Shown here: one piece after another, positions 27,740-37,300 of the stretch
How positions within the stretch are numbered: the stretch's first letter is position 1
Layout: every line of letters starts with the position of its first letter
Source of the DNA: Tenacibaculum jejuense
GTDB taxonomy: Bacteria > Bacteroidota > Bacteroidia > Flavobacteriales > Flavobacteriaceae
Direction: 5' to 3'
Assembly: GCF_900198195.1 (NCBI RefSeq)
Contig: NZ_LT899436.1
Coordinates: 1,827,001-1,891,000 of the forward strand
DNA length: 64,000 bases
Position numbers and translations under genes: made by a program
The notes under the pieces: model-generated
Databases searched by the model: none
What the model saw: the letters and a program-made list of their open reading frames with translations, nothing else
What the model was told of the DNA's origin: nothing

Positions 27740-27949
27740 ATGAAAACATCAATATTAAACTTAGGAAAACTATTAAATAAAGAATCTCAAAAGGAAATAA
27801 AAGGAGGATTACGTCACTTTTTTGGACACGAATGCAAACAACATGCAGATTGTGCAAGTCCAGATCATGATTTTTCAGCCTGTTGTTCTGGAGTTTGTGT
27901 GCATGCAATTTCATCTGATCATCTTCAAGGTTTAACGTGTTTATATTAA
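27740..27949 (+). CDS. GG-leader small peptide with knottin-like six-Cys pattern
   Basis: 69 residues, ATG at 27740. The leader ends KEIKGG. The predicted mature part of 46 residues has six Cys spaced CX5CX9CCX3CX13C, with ACCSGVC in the middle. This spacing fits the inhibitor-cystine-knot (knottin) consensus known from animal toxins and plant peptides. If folded, it would be a compact disulfide-rich secreted peptide. The frame is open farther upstream, but the leader defines the start. Function (toxin, signal, inhibitor) unknown. Confidence 0.75.
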   Translation: MKTSILNLGKLLNKESQKEIKGGLRHFFGHECKQHADCASPDHDFSACCSGVCVHAISSDHLQGLTCLY

Positions 27950-27955
27950 ACAAAA

Positions 27956-27981
27956 AAAGAGAAGTTTTTAAAGCTTCTCTT
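27956..27981. terminator. Terminator after the peptide pair
   Basis: 9-bp stem AAAGAGAAG/CTTCTCTTT (27956-27964 with 27973-27981), flanked by A- and T-rich tracts, between convergent genes. Confidence 0.7.
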
Positions 27982-28002
27982 TCTTTTACTGTTTTTGTGT
28001 TT

Positions 28003-29817
28003 TTACTTTATTGATGTTATCCATTGATCAATTTTATCTTCTAACAGAGCTAAAGGAATGCAACCTGTTTCTAAAACTTGATTATGAAATTGACGGATAT
28101 CGAATTTATCACCTAATTCTTTCTTTGCTTTTTCACGTAATTCTCGAATTTTTAATTGTCCAATTTTATAGGATAAAGCTTGTCCAGGATTTGCCATGTA
28201 ACGTTCAATTTCTGAAATAATACTAGCTTCACTTTCTGCTTCATTATCTAAAGAGTATTGAATTGCCTTTTCACGACTCCAACCTTTTGCATGTATTCCT
28301 GTATCGACAACTAAACGAATTGCTCTGTGCATTTCCATACCTAACATTCCAAAATATTGATACGGATCTGTATATAACCCTAACTCTTTACCTAAACTTT
28401 CAGTATAAAGTGCCCAACCTTCACCATAGGCACTATACCAAAGTGTTTTTCTGAAAGCAGGTAAACTCTTATTTTCTTGAGTTAACGAAATTTGATAATG
28501 ATGACCGGGAATTGCTTCGTGTAAAAACAAAGCTTCATCAGAAAAAACATTGTATTTTGAAGCATCTGGAATAGGAGTGTAGAAAACTCCAGGTCTTGTT
28601 CCATCTAAAGAACCAGGGTTATACTCTGCACTAGCAGAAGCTTCCCTAAATTTTTCAGTTTGTTTAACGATAAAGTCAGTTTTAGGTTTGTTATCGAAAA
28701 GTTTCTCTAGTTGAGGTTTCATTCTATCATGAATCGCATTAAAATTATTAATGATCTGCTGAGGTTTTGTATAAGGCATTAATTCCTTATTGTTTCTAAC
28801 GTAATCGAAAAAAGCTTTTAAATCACCATCAAAACCAACTTGTTTTTTAACTTTTTTCATTTCAGATAAAATTCTAGCTACTTCTTTTAAGCCTAATTCA
28901 TGAATTTCATCAGCAGTCATAGTTGTGGTTGTATAATTTTTTATCGCGTGATTGTAATAATCTTTTCCTTCAGGAATAGCATCGATTCCACTTGACTCTA
29001 ATCCTGCGGCTAAATAATCTTCTTTTAAAAATTCATATAAAGATTTAAAAGAAGGAATTAATTTATCGTTTAGCATTTCAGAATAAGCTACGATTAGTCT
29101 TTTCTGATCTTCTTTAGAAAAACTTTCTGGTATATTATTTATCGGGGTATAAAATAAATGTTTAGAAAAATCCTTGACACCTTCAGAAGTTTTTTCAACT
29201 TTAGCTAAACCTTTAAACTGAGGTATCACTTTCTTTATTAAAGATTTAGGTAATACATAACCTTCTTTAATTCCTTGTTGCATTCTTTTTTTTGCAGATT
29301 GTAACCAAATATTATATTGATTTAATCTACTGAGCCAGTTATCGTAATCTTTAACCGTTTTAAAAGGTTGTGCACTGCTACCGCTTGCGAATTGACCAAC
29401 TTTTAAATTAATAGACCACATTTGATTGATAGGAAGTAATTGATCGTTTTTGAAACTCATTTGTTGTAACATCATATTACAATCCCAAGCAAGAATGGCT
29501 TTACTCATTTGCTGACTTTCTGTTAATGAATCCTTGGGAAATTCATTCAGTTTAATTTTATACGTAGTAAAAAAGTCTTTTGCTTTTAAAGCATATTCAT
29601 CAGATAAAAAATTTGGAAATTTATCATTAAATCGATTATCTCCAGTAGAAGTAGCATTTATTGGATTTAGTTCTAATTTACCTTCATTATAATCATTTAA
29701 AAGCTGATTAAATGCAATATTAGGCACACTAATTTTAGATTTTTCTTCTTTAGATTCAGTTTTACAAGAAGCAAATACAATTGTACTTATAACCAGGGAT
29801 AAGAATATTTTTTTCAT
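28003..29817 (-). CDS. DUF885 family lipoprotein, putative metallopeptidase
   Basis: 604 residues. A lipobox FASC near residue 18 marks a lipoprotein. The DUF885 region carries the zinc-type motif FLHEAIPGHHYQ at about residue 430, followed by GEGWALYTE and the metal-ligand-like MEMHRAIRLVVDTGIHAKGWS. Family members are thought to be periplasmic carboxypeptidase-like or dipeptidase-like metalloenzymes; specificity cannot be read. Transcribed separately, ending at the terminator shared with the peptide genes. Confidence 0.88.
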   Translation of the reverse strand: MKKIFLSLVISTIVFASCKTESKEEKSKISVPNIAFNQLLNDYNEGKLELNPINATSTGDNRFNDKFPNFLSDEYALKAKDFFTTYKIKLNEFPKDSLTESQQMSKAILAWDCNMMLQQMSFKNDQLLPINQMWSINLKVGQFASGSSAQPFKTVKDYDNWLSRLNQYNIWLQSAKKRMQQGIKEGYVLPKSLIKKVIPQFKGLAKVEKTSEGVKDFSKHLFYTPINNIPESFSKEDQKRLIVAYSEMLNDKLIPSFKSLYEFLKEDYLAAGLESSGIDAIPEGKDYYNHAIKNYTTTTMTADEIHELGLKEVARILSEMKKVKKQVGFDGDLKAFFDYVRNNKELMPYTKPQQIINNFNAIHDRMKPQLEKLFDNKPKTDFIVKQTEKFREASASAEYNPGSLDGTRPGVFYTPIPDASKYNVFSDEALFLHEAIPGHHYQISLTQENKSLPAFRKTLWYSAYGEGWALYTESLGKELGLYTDPYQYFGMLGMEMHRAIRLVVDTGIHAKGWSREKAIQYSLDNEAESEASIISEIERYMANPGQALSYKIGQLKIRELREKAKKELGDKFDIRQFHNQVLETGCIPLALLEDKIDQWITSIK

Positions 29818-29869
29818 TAATAAATTATTTACAATGTCTCACAAAGATATTGAAATGTATATTGCTGAT

Positions 29870-30640
29870 TTATATTCTTATAGTACCTTGAAACATTTTC
29901 TTATAACTTTTGCTGACTCTAAAGTTGGTCATTGTACCTGTAATTTTTACATCCATTTCTCCATAGTTTGAAGAAATTATTTCTTCTATAAAATCAGAAT
30001 TGATAATAGTAGATCGATGAATTCTTATAAAAGAACTAGAGTTTAATCTGGTAATAATGCTCGATAAAGATTCACGTAATAAGTATTTCTTATTATCACT
30101 TGTAAAGATTTCTATATAGTAGCCTGACGCAATAATGTATTGTATTGAATTTATATCTATCAGGAAAATTTTATTACCAGATTTTACCGAAATTTTACCG
30201 TTTCCAACATTTTTCTTGTTATCAATTGCTGTTATAATATTTTGCATATTAACACTTAAGAGTTTTTCTCTTCTGATGTAATCTAAAACTTTATGCAAAC
30301 ATCTTAAAAAACGTTCTTCTTTATAAGGTTTCAATATGTAATCAAACGCTAAATAATCAAAGGCTTTTCGGGCAAAATTTTCATGCGCTGTTACAAAAAT
30401 AAACTTAGGTTTAAAGGAAAGTGATGTTTGATCTATAATATCAAAACCAGTAATATCATCTAATTTGGTTTCAAGAAAAATAAGATCAGGTTTTAAAATA
30501 TTGATTTGTTTTAAGGCTTCTTTACCAGTTTCAAAATTTCCAATAATATGAATCGAAGAATGATCGTTAATTAAATTTTCAATTTTAATTCTAGCAGTTT
30601 TTTTGCTATCTATTATGATAGCTGAAATATTCATAGACAT
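29870..30640 (-). CDS. LytTR response regulator with degenerate receiver
   Basis: 256 residues: N-terminal CheY-like receiver and C-terminal LytTR domain (about 150-255; IQYIIASGYYIEIFTS, SFIRIHRSTIINSDFI). The phospho-acceptor position is Glu (about 57, in LIFLETKL) instead of Asp, and the acidic pair near the N-terminus is reduced to IIIDSKK. The conserved Lys (ILKPY) remains. Phosphorylation in the usual way is therefore unlikely; Glu may mimic an active state. No histidine kinase of the LytS/YehU type is adjacent. Start could be the first or the third codon. Confidence 0.85.
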   Translation of the reverse strand: MSMNISAIIIDSKKTARIKIENLINDHSSIHIIGNFETGKEALKQINILKPDLIFLETKLDDITGFDIIDQTSLSFKPKFIFVTAHENFARKAFDYLAFDYILKPYKEERFLRCLHKVLDYIRREKLLSVNMQNIITAIDNKKNVGNGKISVKSGNKIFLIDINSIQYIIASGYYIEIFTSDNKKYLLRESLSSIITRLNSSSFIRIHRSTIINSDFIEEIISSNYGEMDVKITGTMTNFRVSKSYKKMFQGTIRI

Positions 30641-30946
30641 CTTTTAAAATAATTAGTAAGAAAGAATATCTAAATAATAATACCTAGGGATGATAAAACT
30701 TATGTAAGTTTTGACTTTTTTTAAGCAATGCAATTTTTTCTAGACAGTTTTATACAGATGTTTCTTCTTTAGTTTACAACAGGTTAATACTAAAATATAT
30801 GAGTAGTTTATTCATAAACTCTTTACATAATCTAAGCAAAACGAATATACTTTATTATTTATTTTAATTGAAGTAAAAATGAGTAAATAAATACTTTTAT
30901 TGAGTAAACGATGCTATTTTACAGGTAAACTGAATATTTTTTGTCA
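30641..30946. other. Intergenic region, 306 bp
   Basis: AT-rich, between two minus-strand genes. It must contain the LytTR gene promoter. No terminator hairpin, ORF or repeat stands out. Confidence 0.5.
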
Positions 30947-31960
30947 TTATATAGTTTTCTTAACATGTACTGCATAAGAAACTACAATTTCGCTAGCTGT
31001 TTTTAAATGGATATCATAAGTACCTTTTTTCTTAAATATGGTGTTGAATTTTAAAATATTATTGATTAAACTTATATTATGTAGCTTTAATTTTCTTTCA
31101 CTGTTGTTTAAAGTATAGTAAACTAATTTTACATCTTTCAGGTTTATACTTTTTATAGTTTTATACTGAAAAGTTATTGGTTTGTTTTTTTCAACTTCTA
31201 GATATAAGCTTTGAGGTTGGATAGGAATTATTTTATGCTCAAAAGTGGTATCATAAACTAAAGGCGAACTTACAAATTCATCAGCGGTTTGATGTATGCC
31301 CAATAACCATTTCTTATCTATCGGATGATGATTTTTTGCAAACAATAGGGGAGATGTTAAAAAGTAGCCATTATTATAAGTTTTTAAGAATTTAAAATTT
31401 TCGTCTATGTAACCACTGGCCCAAGTAGCATCACATAAATACCATTTGTTATTTAAATTTATAGCGTTCCAAGTATGATTAGGAATTCCTAATTCGTCTG
31501 TATTTGAAATAGTGTTTCTGCCATATCCATCAATCATTTTACATTTTAAACCAGCGATATAAGACATTTGCTGAATTAGATATGCATAGCCTGTACAAAT
31601 TGTTCTTTTTTTATTCAGTAAAAGTTTAAAAGCCTTTTTTCTATAATTATCATGCCATTTTTGATAAGCAACAAGATTGTTCTTATATTTTTTACGCTTT
31701 CTATTAATCGTTAAAAAACCAGTATAATCATTTTGTATATTGTTACAAACCCAGATATAAATTGCTCTAAATTTTTCTACATCAGTGTTTAATTTAGAAG
31801 TTAATTTATACGTTAATAAAGGAAGATTTTTTAAACTTTCACCATGAAATAGTTTTGCAGTATTATCAGCTTTGGTAAAGTCAATGTTTTTGAAATCAGA
31901 AATTTGACCGTTTAGTTGTATAGTGAATATAAAAAAGAAGATAGTTATGATTAATCTCAT
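30947..31960 (-). CDS. Exported transglutaminase-like protein
   Basis: 337 residues with a signal peptide (cleavage near LNGQ, about residue 19). The transglutaminase-like cysteine-protease core shows the catalytic Cys at about 119 (RTICTGYAYLIQQM), His at about 161 (GIPNHTWNAI) and Asp at about 176 (YLCDATWASG). A C-terminal beta domain follows. Most bacterial members are peptidases or have unknown targets. The start overlaps the stop of the preceding gene by one base (TAATG), so the two are translationally coupled. Confidence 0.85.
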   Translation of the reverse strand: MRLIITIFFFIFTIQLNGQISDFKNIDFTKADNTAKLFHGESLKNLPLLTYKLTSKLNTDVEKFRAIYIWVCNNIQNDYTGFLTINRKRKKYKNNLVAYQKWHDNYRKKAFKLLLNKKRTICTGYAYLIQQMSYIAGLKCKMIDGYGRNTISNTDELGIPNHTWNAINLNNKWYLCDATWASGYIDENFKFLKTYNNGYFLTSPLLFAKNHHPIDKKWLLGIHQTADEFVSSPLVYDTTFEHKIIPIQPQSLYLEVEKNKPITFQYKTIKSINLKDVKLVYYTLNNSERKLKLHNISLINNILKFNTIFKKKGTYDIHLKTASEIVVSYAVHVKKTI

Positions 31961-32664
31961 TATTTCTTAGGTGTCTTTTTCCACAATTTCTTTTTCGATG
32001 AGAAAACTTTTTTAACAGATACTTCACCAATAAGATTACAATTTGCCATGTCAATATTTATTTTCATTTCTATAGTGGAAGCCGATTTTTCATTTTTGAT
32101 AATGACTTTCTTTGTTTCCATGCCTACAAAACTGAAAATAAGTACATCTCCTTCTTTTAATTTTTCAGGAAAACTAAAATGACCGTCAAAATCGGTTTCT
32201 GTTCCTAGTACAGTTCCTTCTAAATGAACAGAAACACCAGGTAGTGGACCACTATCATCTGAAACTGTACCTTTTACTGAGAATTTTCTCTTTTGTGTAC
32301 TAGTCTTGTCTGTTTTAATTTGAATAGAGGTTACTTCTTTAGCAGCTTTAGCTTGTTGCGCATCTACATGATTTATACTGAATAGCGAGAGTAACATTAA
32401 ACCTAACGTTTTAAAAAGATATGGTTTTTTAGGAGTAGGTTCTGCTGTGATTGTTGTAGAAAGTTGATGCTTTGAAAATTGACCGCAGGTTTTCTTTTTA
32501 CTGTTATTTTTAAAGTAATGAATAATTTCTTGAGAAGTCATTCCTGTAAAGTCGATTACTTGTTTGTGGCAACTATCGCATAAACCGCCTAATTCTGTTT
32601 TAGTAAAATCACTAAATTTTTTAGAACAAGGTTTCTCAATATCAAGTGTAATTTTATTTTTCAT
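31960..32664 (-). CDS. Membrane protein with Cys-rich N-terminus and CarboxypepD-reg-like domain
   Basis: 234 residues. The N-terminus has a Cys cluster (KPCSKKF, LCDSCHKQV, KKTCGQF) of the type seen before single-pass helices in flavobacterial proteins and likely binds metal. A short hydrophobic segment (about 83-100) precedes a carboxypeptidase-regulatory-like domain (VKGTVSDDSGPLPGVSVHLEGT, GTETDFDGHFSF). The domain usually serves as a beta-sandwich module on surface or TonB-linked proteins. Upstream partner of the transglutaminase-like gene. Function unknown. Confidence 0.78.
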   Translation of the reverse strand: MKNKITLDIEKPCSKKFSDFTKTELGGLCDSCHKQVIDFTGMTSQEIIHYFKNNSKKKTCGQFSKHQLSTTITAEPTPKKPYLFKTLGLMLLSLFSINHVDAQQAKAAKEVTSIQIKTDKTSTQKRKFSVKGTVSDDSGPLPGVSVHLEGTVLGTETDFDGHFSFPEKLKEGDVLIFSFVGMETKKVIIKNEKSASTIEMKINIDMANCNLIGEVSVKKVFSSKKKLWKKTPKK

Positions 32665-32880
32665 AGAGTTCTACTTTTTATGATTAAATCTGTTCAAACA
32701 TAAATAGTAAAACAAAAAACCAAAACGACTAATGAGTGAATAGTCGTTTTGGTTTAGTGAAATTTTAATAACGTGAATTCTGATCACTAAAAGATTGTTC
32801 TTGATATAAAACCCTACCAGAATTTTATTCGAACTGACATCTTTTAATTATAGTGAGTTTACATTAAGTTGTATTTAAGT

Positions 32881-34200
32881 TTAATTTTTATAATACCAAA
32901 AAGGAATTTCAATTACTTTTTCTGTGATTTCTGATTTGTCTTTACTGGAATAATTGATTCTGGTAACTTTTAAATCGTGTTTTCCTTCAGGTATATTTTT
33001 TAATGGGAGAATAGTTTCAAAACCTAATAAATCATTCACTTTAGTAGCAATAAAATCAGTTTCAATTTTTACATCATCAATCATGAGGTTATATACTTTT
33101 TTAAAAGTATGTAAATATTCTGTTTGTAACGCATTCAAATCTTTTTTGTTTCTAACTCTTCCAATTGTTATGATTTTACTCTTCATTCCTCTAGAATCTT
33201 TTTCAGGAACTAAAGTTTTATTCTTTTTTAGAATAATATTTTCAATTCTACTATTGTACACAATAAATACTTTTAAGTAAGTATCATTTACAATTCTAGA
33301 TTGTATTGCTACATCTTTTACAAAATCATCATCTTCTAGTAAATTAAGGTAGTTATTTTTAAATGCGTAGTTTGTATTAGATCGTGTGTAATTGTCAAAG
33401 AAATTAGATTGAGTATTTTCAATAGTACTAACCGTAATTATTAATAAATAAGCTGGAATTAAGAAAAATAAAATACGTTTTCCGAATTTATTATCTAAAA
33501 AATTGTAAACTAAATGTCTATAAAGAAAAGATAAGGTTATAATACTAAAGAATCTATAAATAGGGAAGTATACAATTGAAGTCCATTTTTTCTTTTTTAG
33601 GCCACCCTGAGTTATAAAATCAATAAAAACAATAAATCCACCTGTAATTATTGTGATTATGATACTACCACCAATTACTTCTTGTGTATATGTTGGTTCA
33701 CTAGTTGGACTAAATAAAAAGGCTATGACAATTCCTGGGATAATTATGCATATGAAGAATGCTAAAAAATAGAAAAGTACAATAAACGTTAAAGCAAAAA
33801 TTATACTACATAAATCTTCTAAGTTAGATACATATTTGTCATACGGACCTACTTTTTTTTCTAGATAATTAGTAAATTTCTTACTGTAGTTTAGTTTGTC
33901 GTAATCTATTTCTCCAGAAATATATCGTAAACCAATAGCACCAATCCAAATACCTCTTAAGATTACATGAACAATAAGGTTTAAAATAAGTATAGAACTG
34001 AATGTTAATAAAACGAAGTAGAAAAATTCATAAGGACTATCTACAGCACCAGCTTCTCTAAATCTTTTCCTAAGTGGAAAAAAAGCATTAAATAAACCAA
34101 GAACAGCAAAACCAGATATAAGTAATTCTAGTTGCCAACTCTCTTGTTGAAGTTTATCTAACCATTGCTTAAATTTAATACTAGTGTAATTGCTTTTCAT
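32881..34200 (-). CDS. Multi-pass membrane protein of unknown function
   Basis: 439 residues with about six hydrophobic segments (near 30-45, 58-85, 132-162, 175-195, 215-232 and 240-258), followed by a soluble C-terminal domain of about 170 residues, probably periplasmic. No motif recognised. Preceded and followed by short intergenic gaps, so probably monocistronic. Confidence 0.7.
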   Translation of the reverse strand: MKSNYTSIKFKQWLDKLQQESWQLELLISGFAVLGLFNAFFPLRKRFREAGAVDSPYEFFYFVLLTFSSILILNLIVHVILRGIWIGAIGLRYISGEIDYDKLNYSKKFTNYLEKKVGPYDKYVSNLEDLCSIIFALTFIVLFYFLAFFICIIIPGIVIAFLFSPTSEPTYTQEVIGGSIIITIITGGFIVFIDFITQGGLKKKKWTSIVYFPIYRFFSIITLSFLYRHLVYNFLDNKFGKRILFFLIPAYLLIITVSTIENTQSNFFDNYTRSNTNYAFKNNYLNLLEDDDFVKDVAIQSRIVNDTYLKVFIVYNSRIENIILKKNKTLVPEKDSRGMKSKIITIGRVRNKKDLNALQTEYLHTFKKVYNLMIDDVKIETDFIATKVNDLLGFETILPLKNIPEGKHDLKVTRINYSSKDKSEITEKVIEIPFWYYKN

Positions 34201-34315
34201 AGTTTATTAGATTAGTATTGGTTTGATACGCAATGTTACAAAAAAACTTCATTATGATTATTCTTTATAACGAAGTGTTGAGTTTTTAGAGATAATAAAA
34301 GTTTAGAAATAAAAA

Positions 34316-34348
34316 ATCCCTTTCTTTATGAAAGTAAAGAAAGGGATA
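34316..34348 (-). terminator. Terminator of the large T9SS protein gene
   Basis: 13-bp perfect stem (34316-34328 with 34335-34347), 6-nt loop; A-run on the plus strand gives a T-run on the minus strand. Confidence 0.85.
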
Positions 34349-34367
34349 AAATATTAAAAAATGATCT

Positions 34368-37300
34368 TTATTCTTTTATAAACTTTTTAATTGCTACTCT
34401 ATTGTTAGTCGCTTTTATCTTTATTAAATAAAGACCTTTAGCCAATGTTGTAACATCTATATCATTAGTTTTTTTCGTAGTTATAATTTCTTTACCTATT
34501 GAGTTAACTACAGTAACTTTTTGTATATCAGAAAAATCTTTAGATCTAATTGTTAGGTAATCTCTAACAGGATTTGGATATAGTACTATTTGATTATTAA
34601 ATTCTTCATCATTAATACTAGCTGTAGTGGATTTTAAATTTTCATCAAAAACTTTAACTATCGTTCCATTACCTCTATTTACGATATACATATTTCCTAG
34701 AAGATCTACTTCTAAATGCCCTGGTTCATTTAAATCAGTAGTAACATAATCTTCAGAAGTATTATCTGTAGGATTGTATTTAATTATTTTATTTCCTGAA
34801 GTGTAATATACAATATCATTAACAACAGCTACACCATAAATAATTTTACTACCTCCTGTAATTTCTGTTTTAATTCCGCTTTGAGTTACTTTAAAAAGTT
34901 TTCTATCACTTCTATCAGCAATATATGCATTTCCATTAGAATCAAAATCGATACCAGCAGAAGCAAAGAAACCGTTGGCAAAAACTGTTACATTTTTATT
35001 ACTATCAACCTTATACACATCTCCAAAATCAGAAGTGTAGTATAAAGCATTATCATAAAAAGTTAATCCATTAGGTTTTTTATTAAAAGCATCTACATAT
35101 TCAGAAAGATTACCTGTTGTATCAGATATTAAAATATCATCTATAAAGCCTTGGGCAACAAATAACTGGTTGTTTTTGTCAAAGGAAATGTCATTAAGTC
35201 TAAAACCAGACGATGCAAATTCTGTACTATTTCCATTAGTATCAATTTTAAAAATTTTCCCTGAGTTATATTCAGAAACAAATACTTCATTATTAGAGTT
35301 AATTCCAATTCCTTCTAAAGAAGTAAAACCAGTAGCAAAGATTTCAATGTCTAAATTAGATGTTTTACTGAAAAGAGCTGTTATAGTTTTATCTGCATCC
35401 ATCGTAATAGTTAATGGATTTGTATTTCCTGTAGCATCATCCGACCAACCATCAAATTGATATCCAGCATTTGGTGTTGCTGTTAATTCTACCTCAGTTC
35501 CAAAATCATAAGTTCCAGAAGTTGGAGTTACAGGATTTCTAGTAATCGTTCCGTCTGTAGCATTTGTAGTTAAGGTATGCTGAATTTTACTAAATAAAGC
35601 TGTTATATTTTTATCAGTATCCATTGTAATAGTTAATGGATTCGTATTTCCAGTAGCATCACCAGACCAACCATCAAATTGATATCCAGCATTCGGTGTT
35701 GCTGTTAATTCTACATCAGTTCCAAAATCATAAGTTCCAGAAGTTGGAGTTACAGGATTTCTAGTAATAGTTCCGTTCGTTGCATTTGTAGTTAATGTAT
35801 GCTGAATTTTACTGAAAATAGCTGTTACAGTTTTATCGGCATCCATTGTAATAGTTAACAGATTCGTATTTCCAGTAGCATCACCTGACCAACCATCAAA
35901 TTGATATCCAGCATTTGGTGTTGCTGTTAATTCTACCTCAGTTCCAAAATCATAGGTTCCAGAAGTTGGAGTTACAGGATTTCTAGTGATAGTTCCGTTC
36001 GTTGCATTTGTAGTTAATGTATGCTGAATTTTACTGAAAATAGCTGTTATAGTTTTATCGGCATCCATTGTAATAGTTAATGGATTTGTATTTCCAGTAG
36101 CATCACCTGACCAACCATCAAATTGATATCCAGCATTTGGTGTTGCTGTTAATTCTACATCAGTTCCAAAATCATAAGTTCCAGAAGTTGGAGTTATAGG
36201 ATTTCTGGTAATCGTTCCGTTTGTAGCATTTGTAGTTAATGTATGCTGAATTTTACTGAAAAGGGCTGTTATAGTTTTATCCGCATCCATTGTAATAGTT
36301 AATGGATTTGTGTTTCCAGTAGCATCACCCGACCAACCATCAAATTGATAACCAGCATTTGGTGTTGCTGTTAATTCTACCTCAGTTCCAAAATCATAAG
36401 TTCCAGAAGTTGGAGTTACAGGATTTCTAGTGATAGTTCCGTTAGTTGCATTTGTAGTTAATGTATGCTGAATTTTACTGAAAATAGCTGTTATAGTTTT
36501 ATCGGCATCCATTGTAATAGTTAATGGATTCGTGTTTCCAGTAGCATCACCCGACCAACCATCAAATTGGTAACCTGGATCAGGAGTAGCGGTTAATATT
36601 ACCTCTAAATCTTCTTCAAATACAAGTGTATTTCGATCAGGATTCGTATCGATCTTTCCATTAGTACTAGTTAAATTAACAGTATACTGAGTACAATTAT
36701 CACTAAAACTGGCAGCAGCACTTTTTACCCAAGAACTAGGAGGTGTAAATCCGCTATCAATTTGAATACATGTGATATTTGAATTAGGATTACTGTAAAA
36801 TCTGGAAATATTCGCATTATTTCCATTGGCGATATTAATTCGTGTTAATACATTACCTCCAGACAAAAATAAATCATCTAGATTAGGGTTTGAAGAAAGA
36901 TCAAATTCAGAAATTTTACTACTAGACACAGTTACTCTCTCTAATAGAACATTATTAATGAATGAGATGTTTTCTAAATCATTCATGATTTGAGCTTCAA
37001 ATTTTGTTAGTTTTGTATTTGCATCAATATTGATAGTCGTTATTGGAGTTCTAGAAATATCCAAATCATCAAGATCTAAAAGCATACTAATATCTACAGC
37101 AGCAATACCAGTACCTCGTATTTCCAACCTTCTTAACAAAGGAGTATTGCTAACATCTAAAGTGCTTAAATTTTGATTTTGTCCTAAGGATAGAAATTGT
37201 AATTTGGTATTTTGAGTTAAATCTATTGATGACAGGTTATTTGAACCTAGATCCAATAAAAATAAATCAGCTTGTGCATTGGTATTAATGGTGTTTAATA

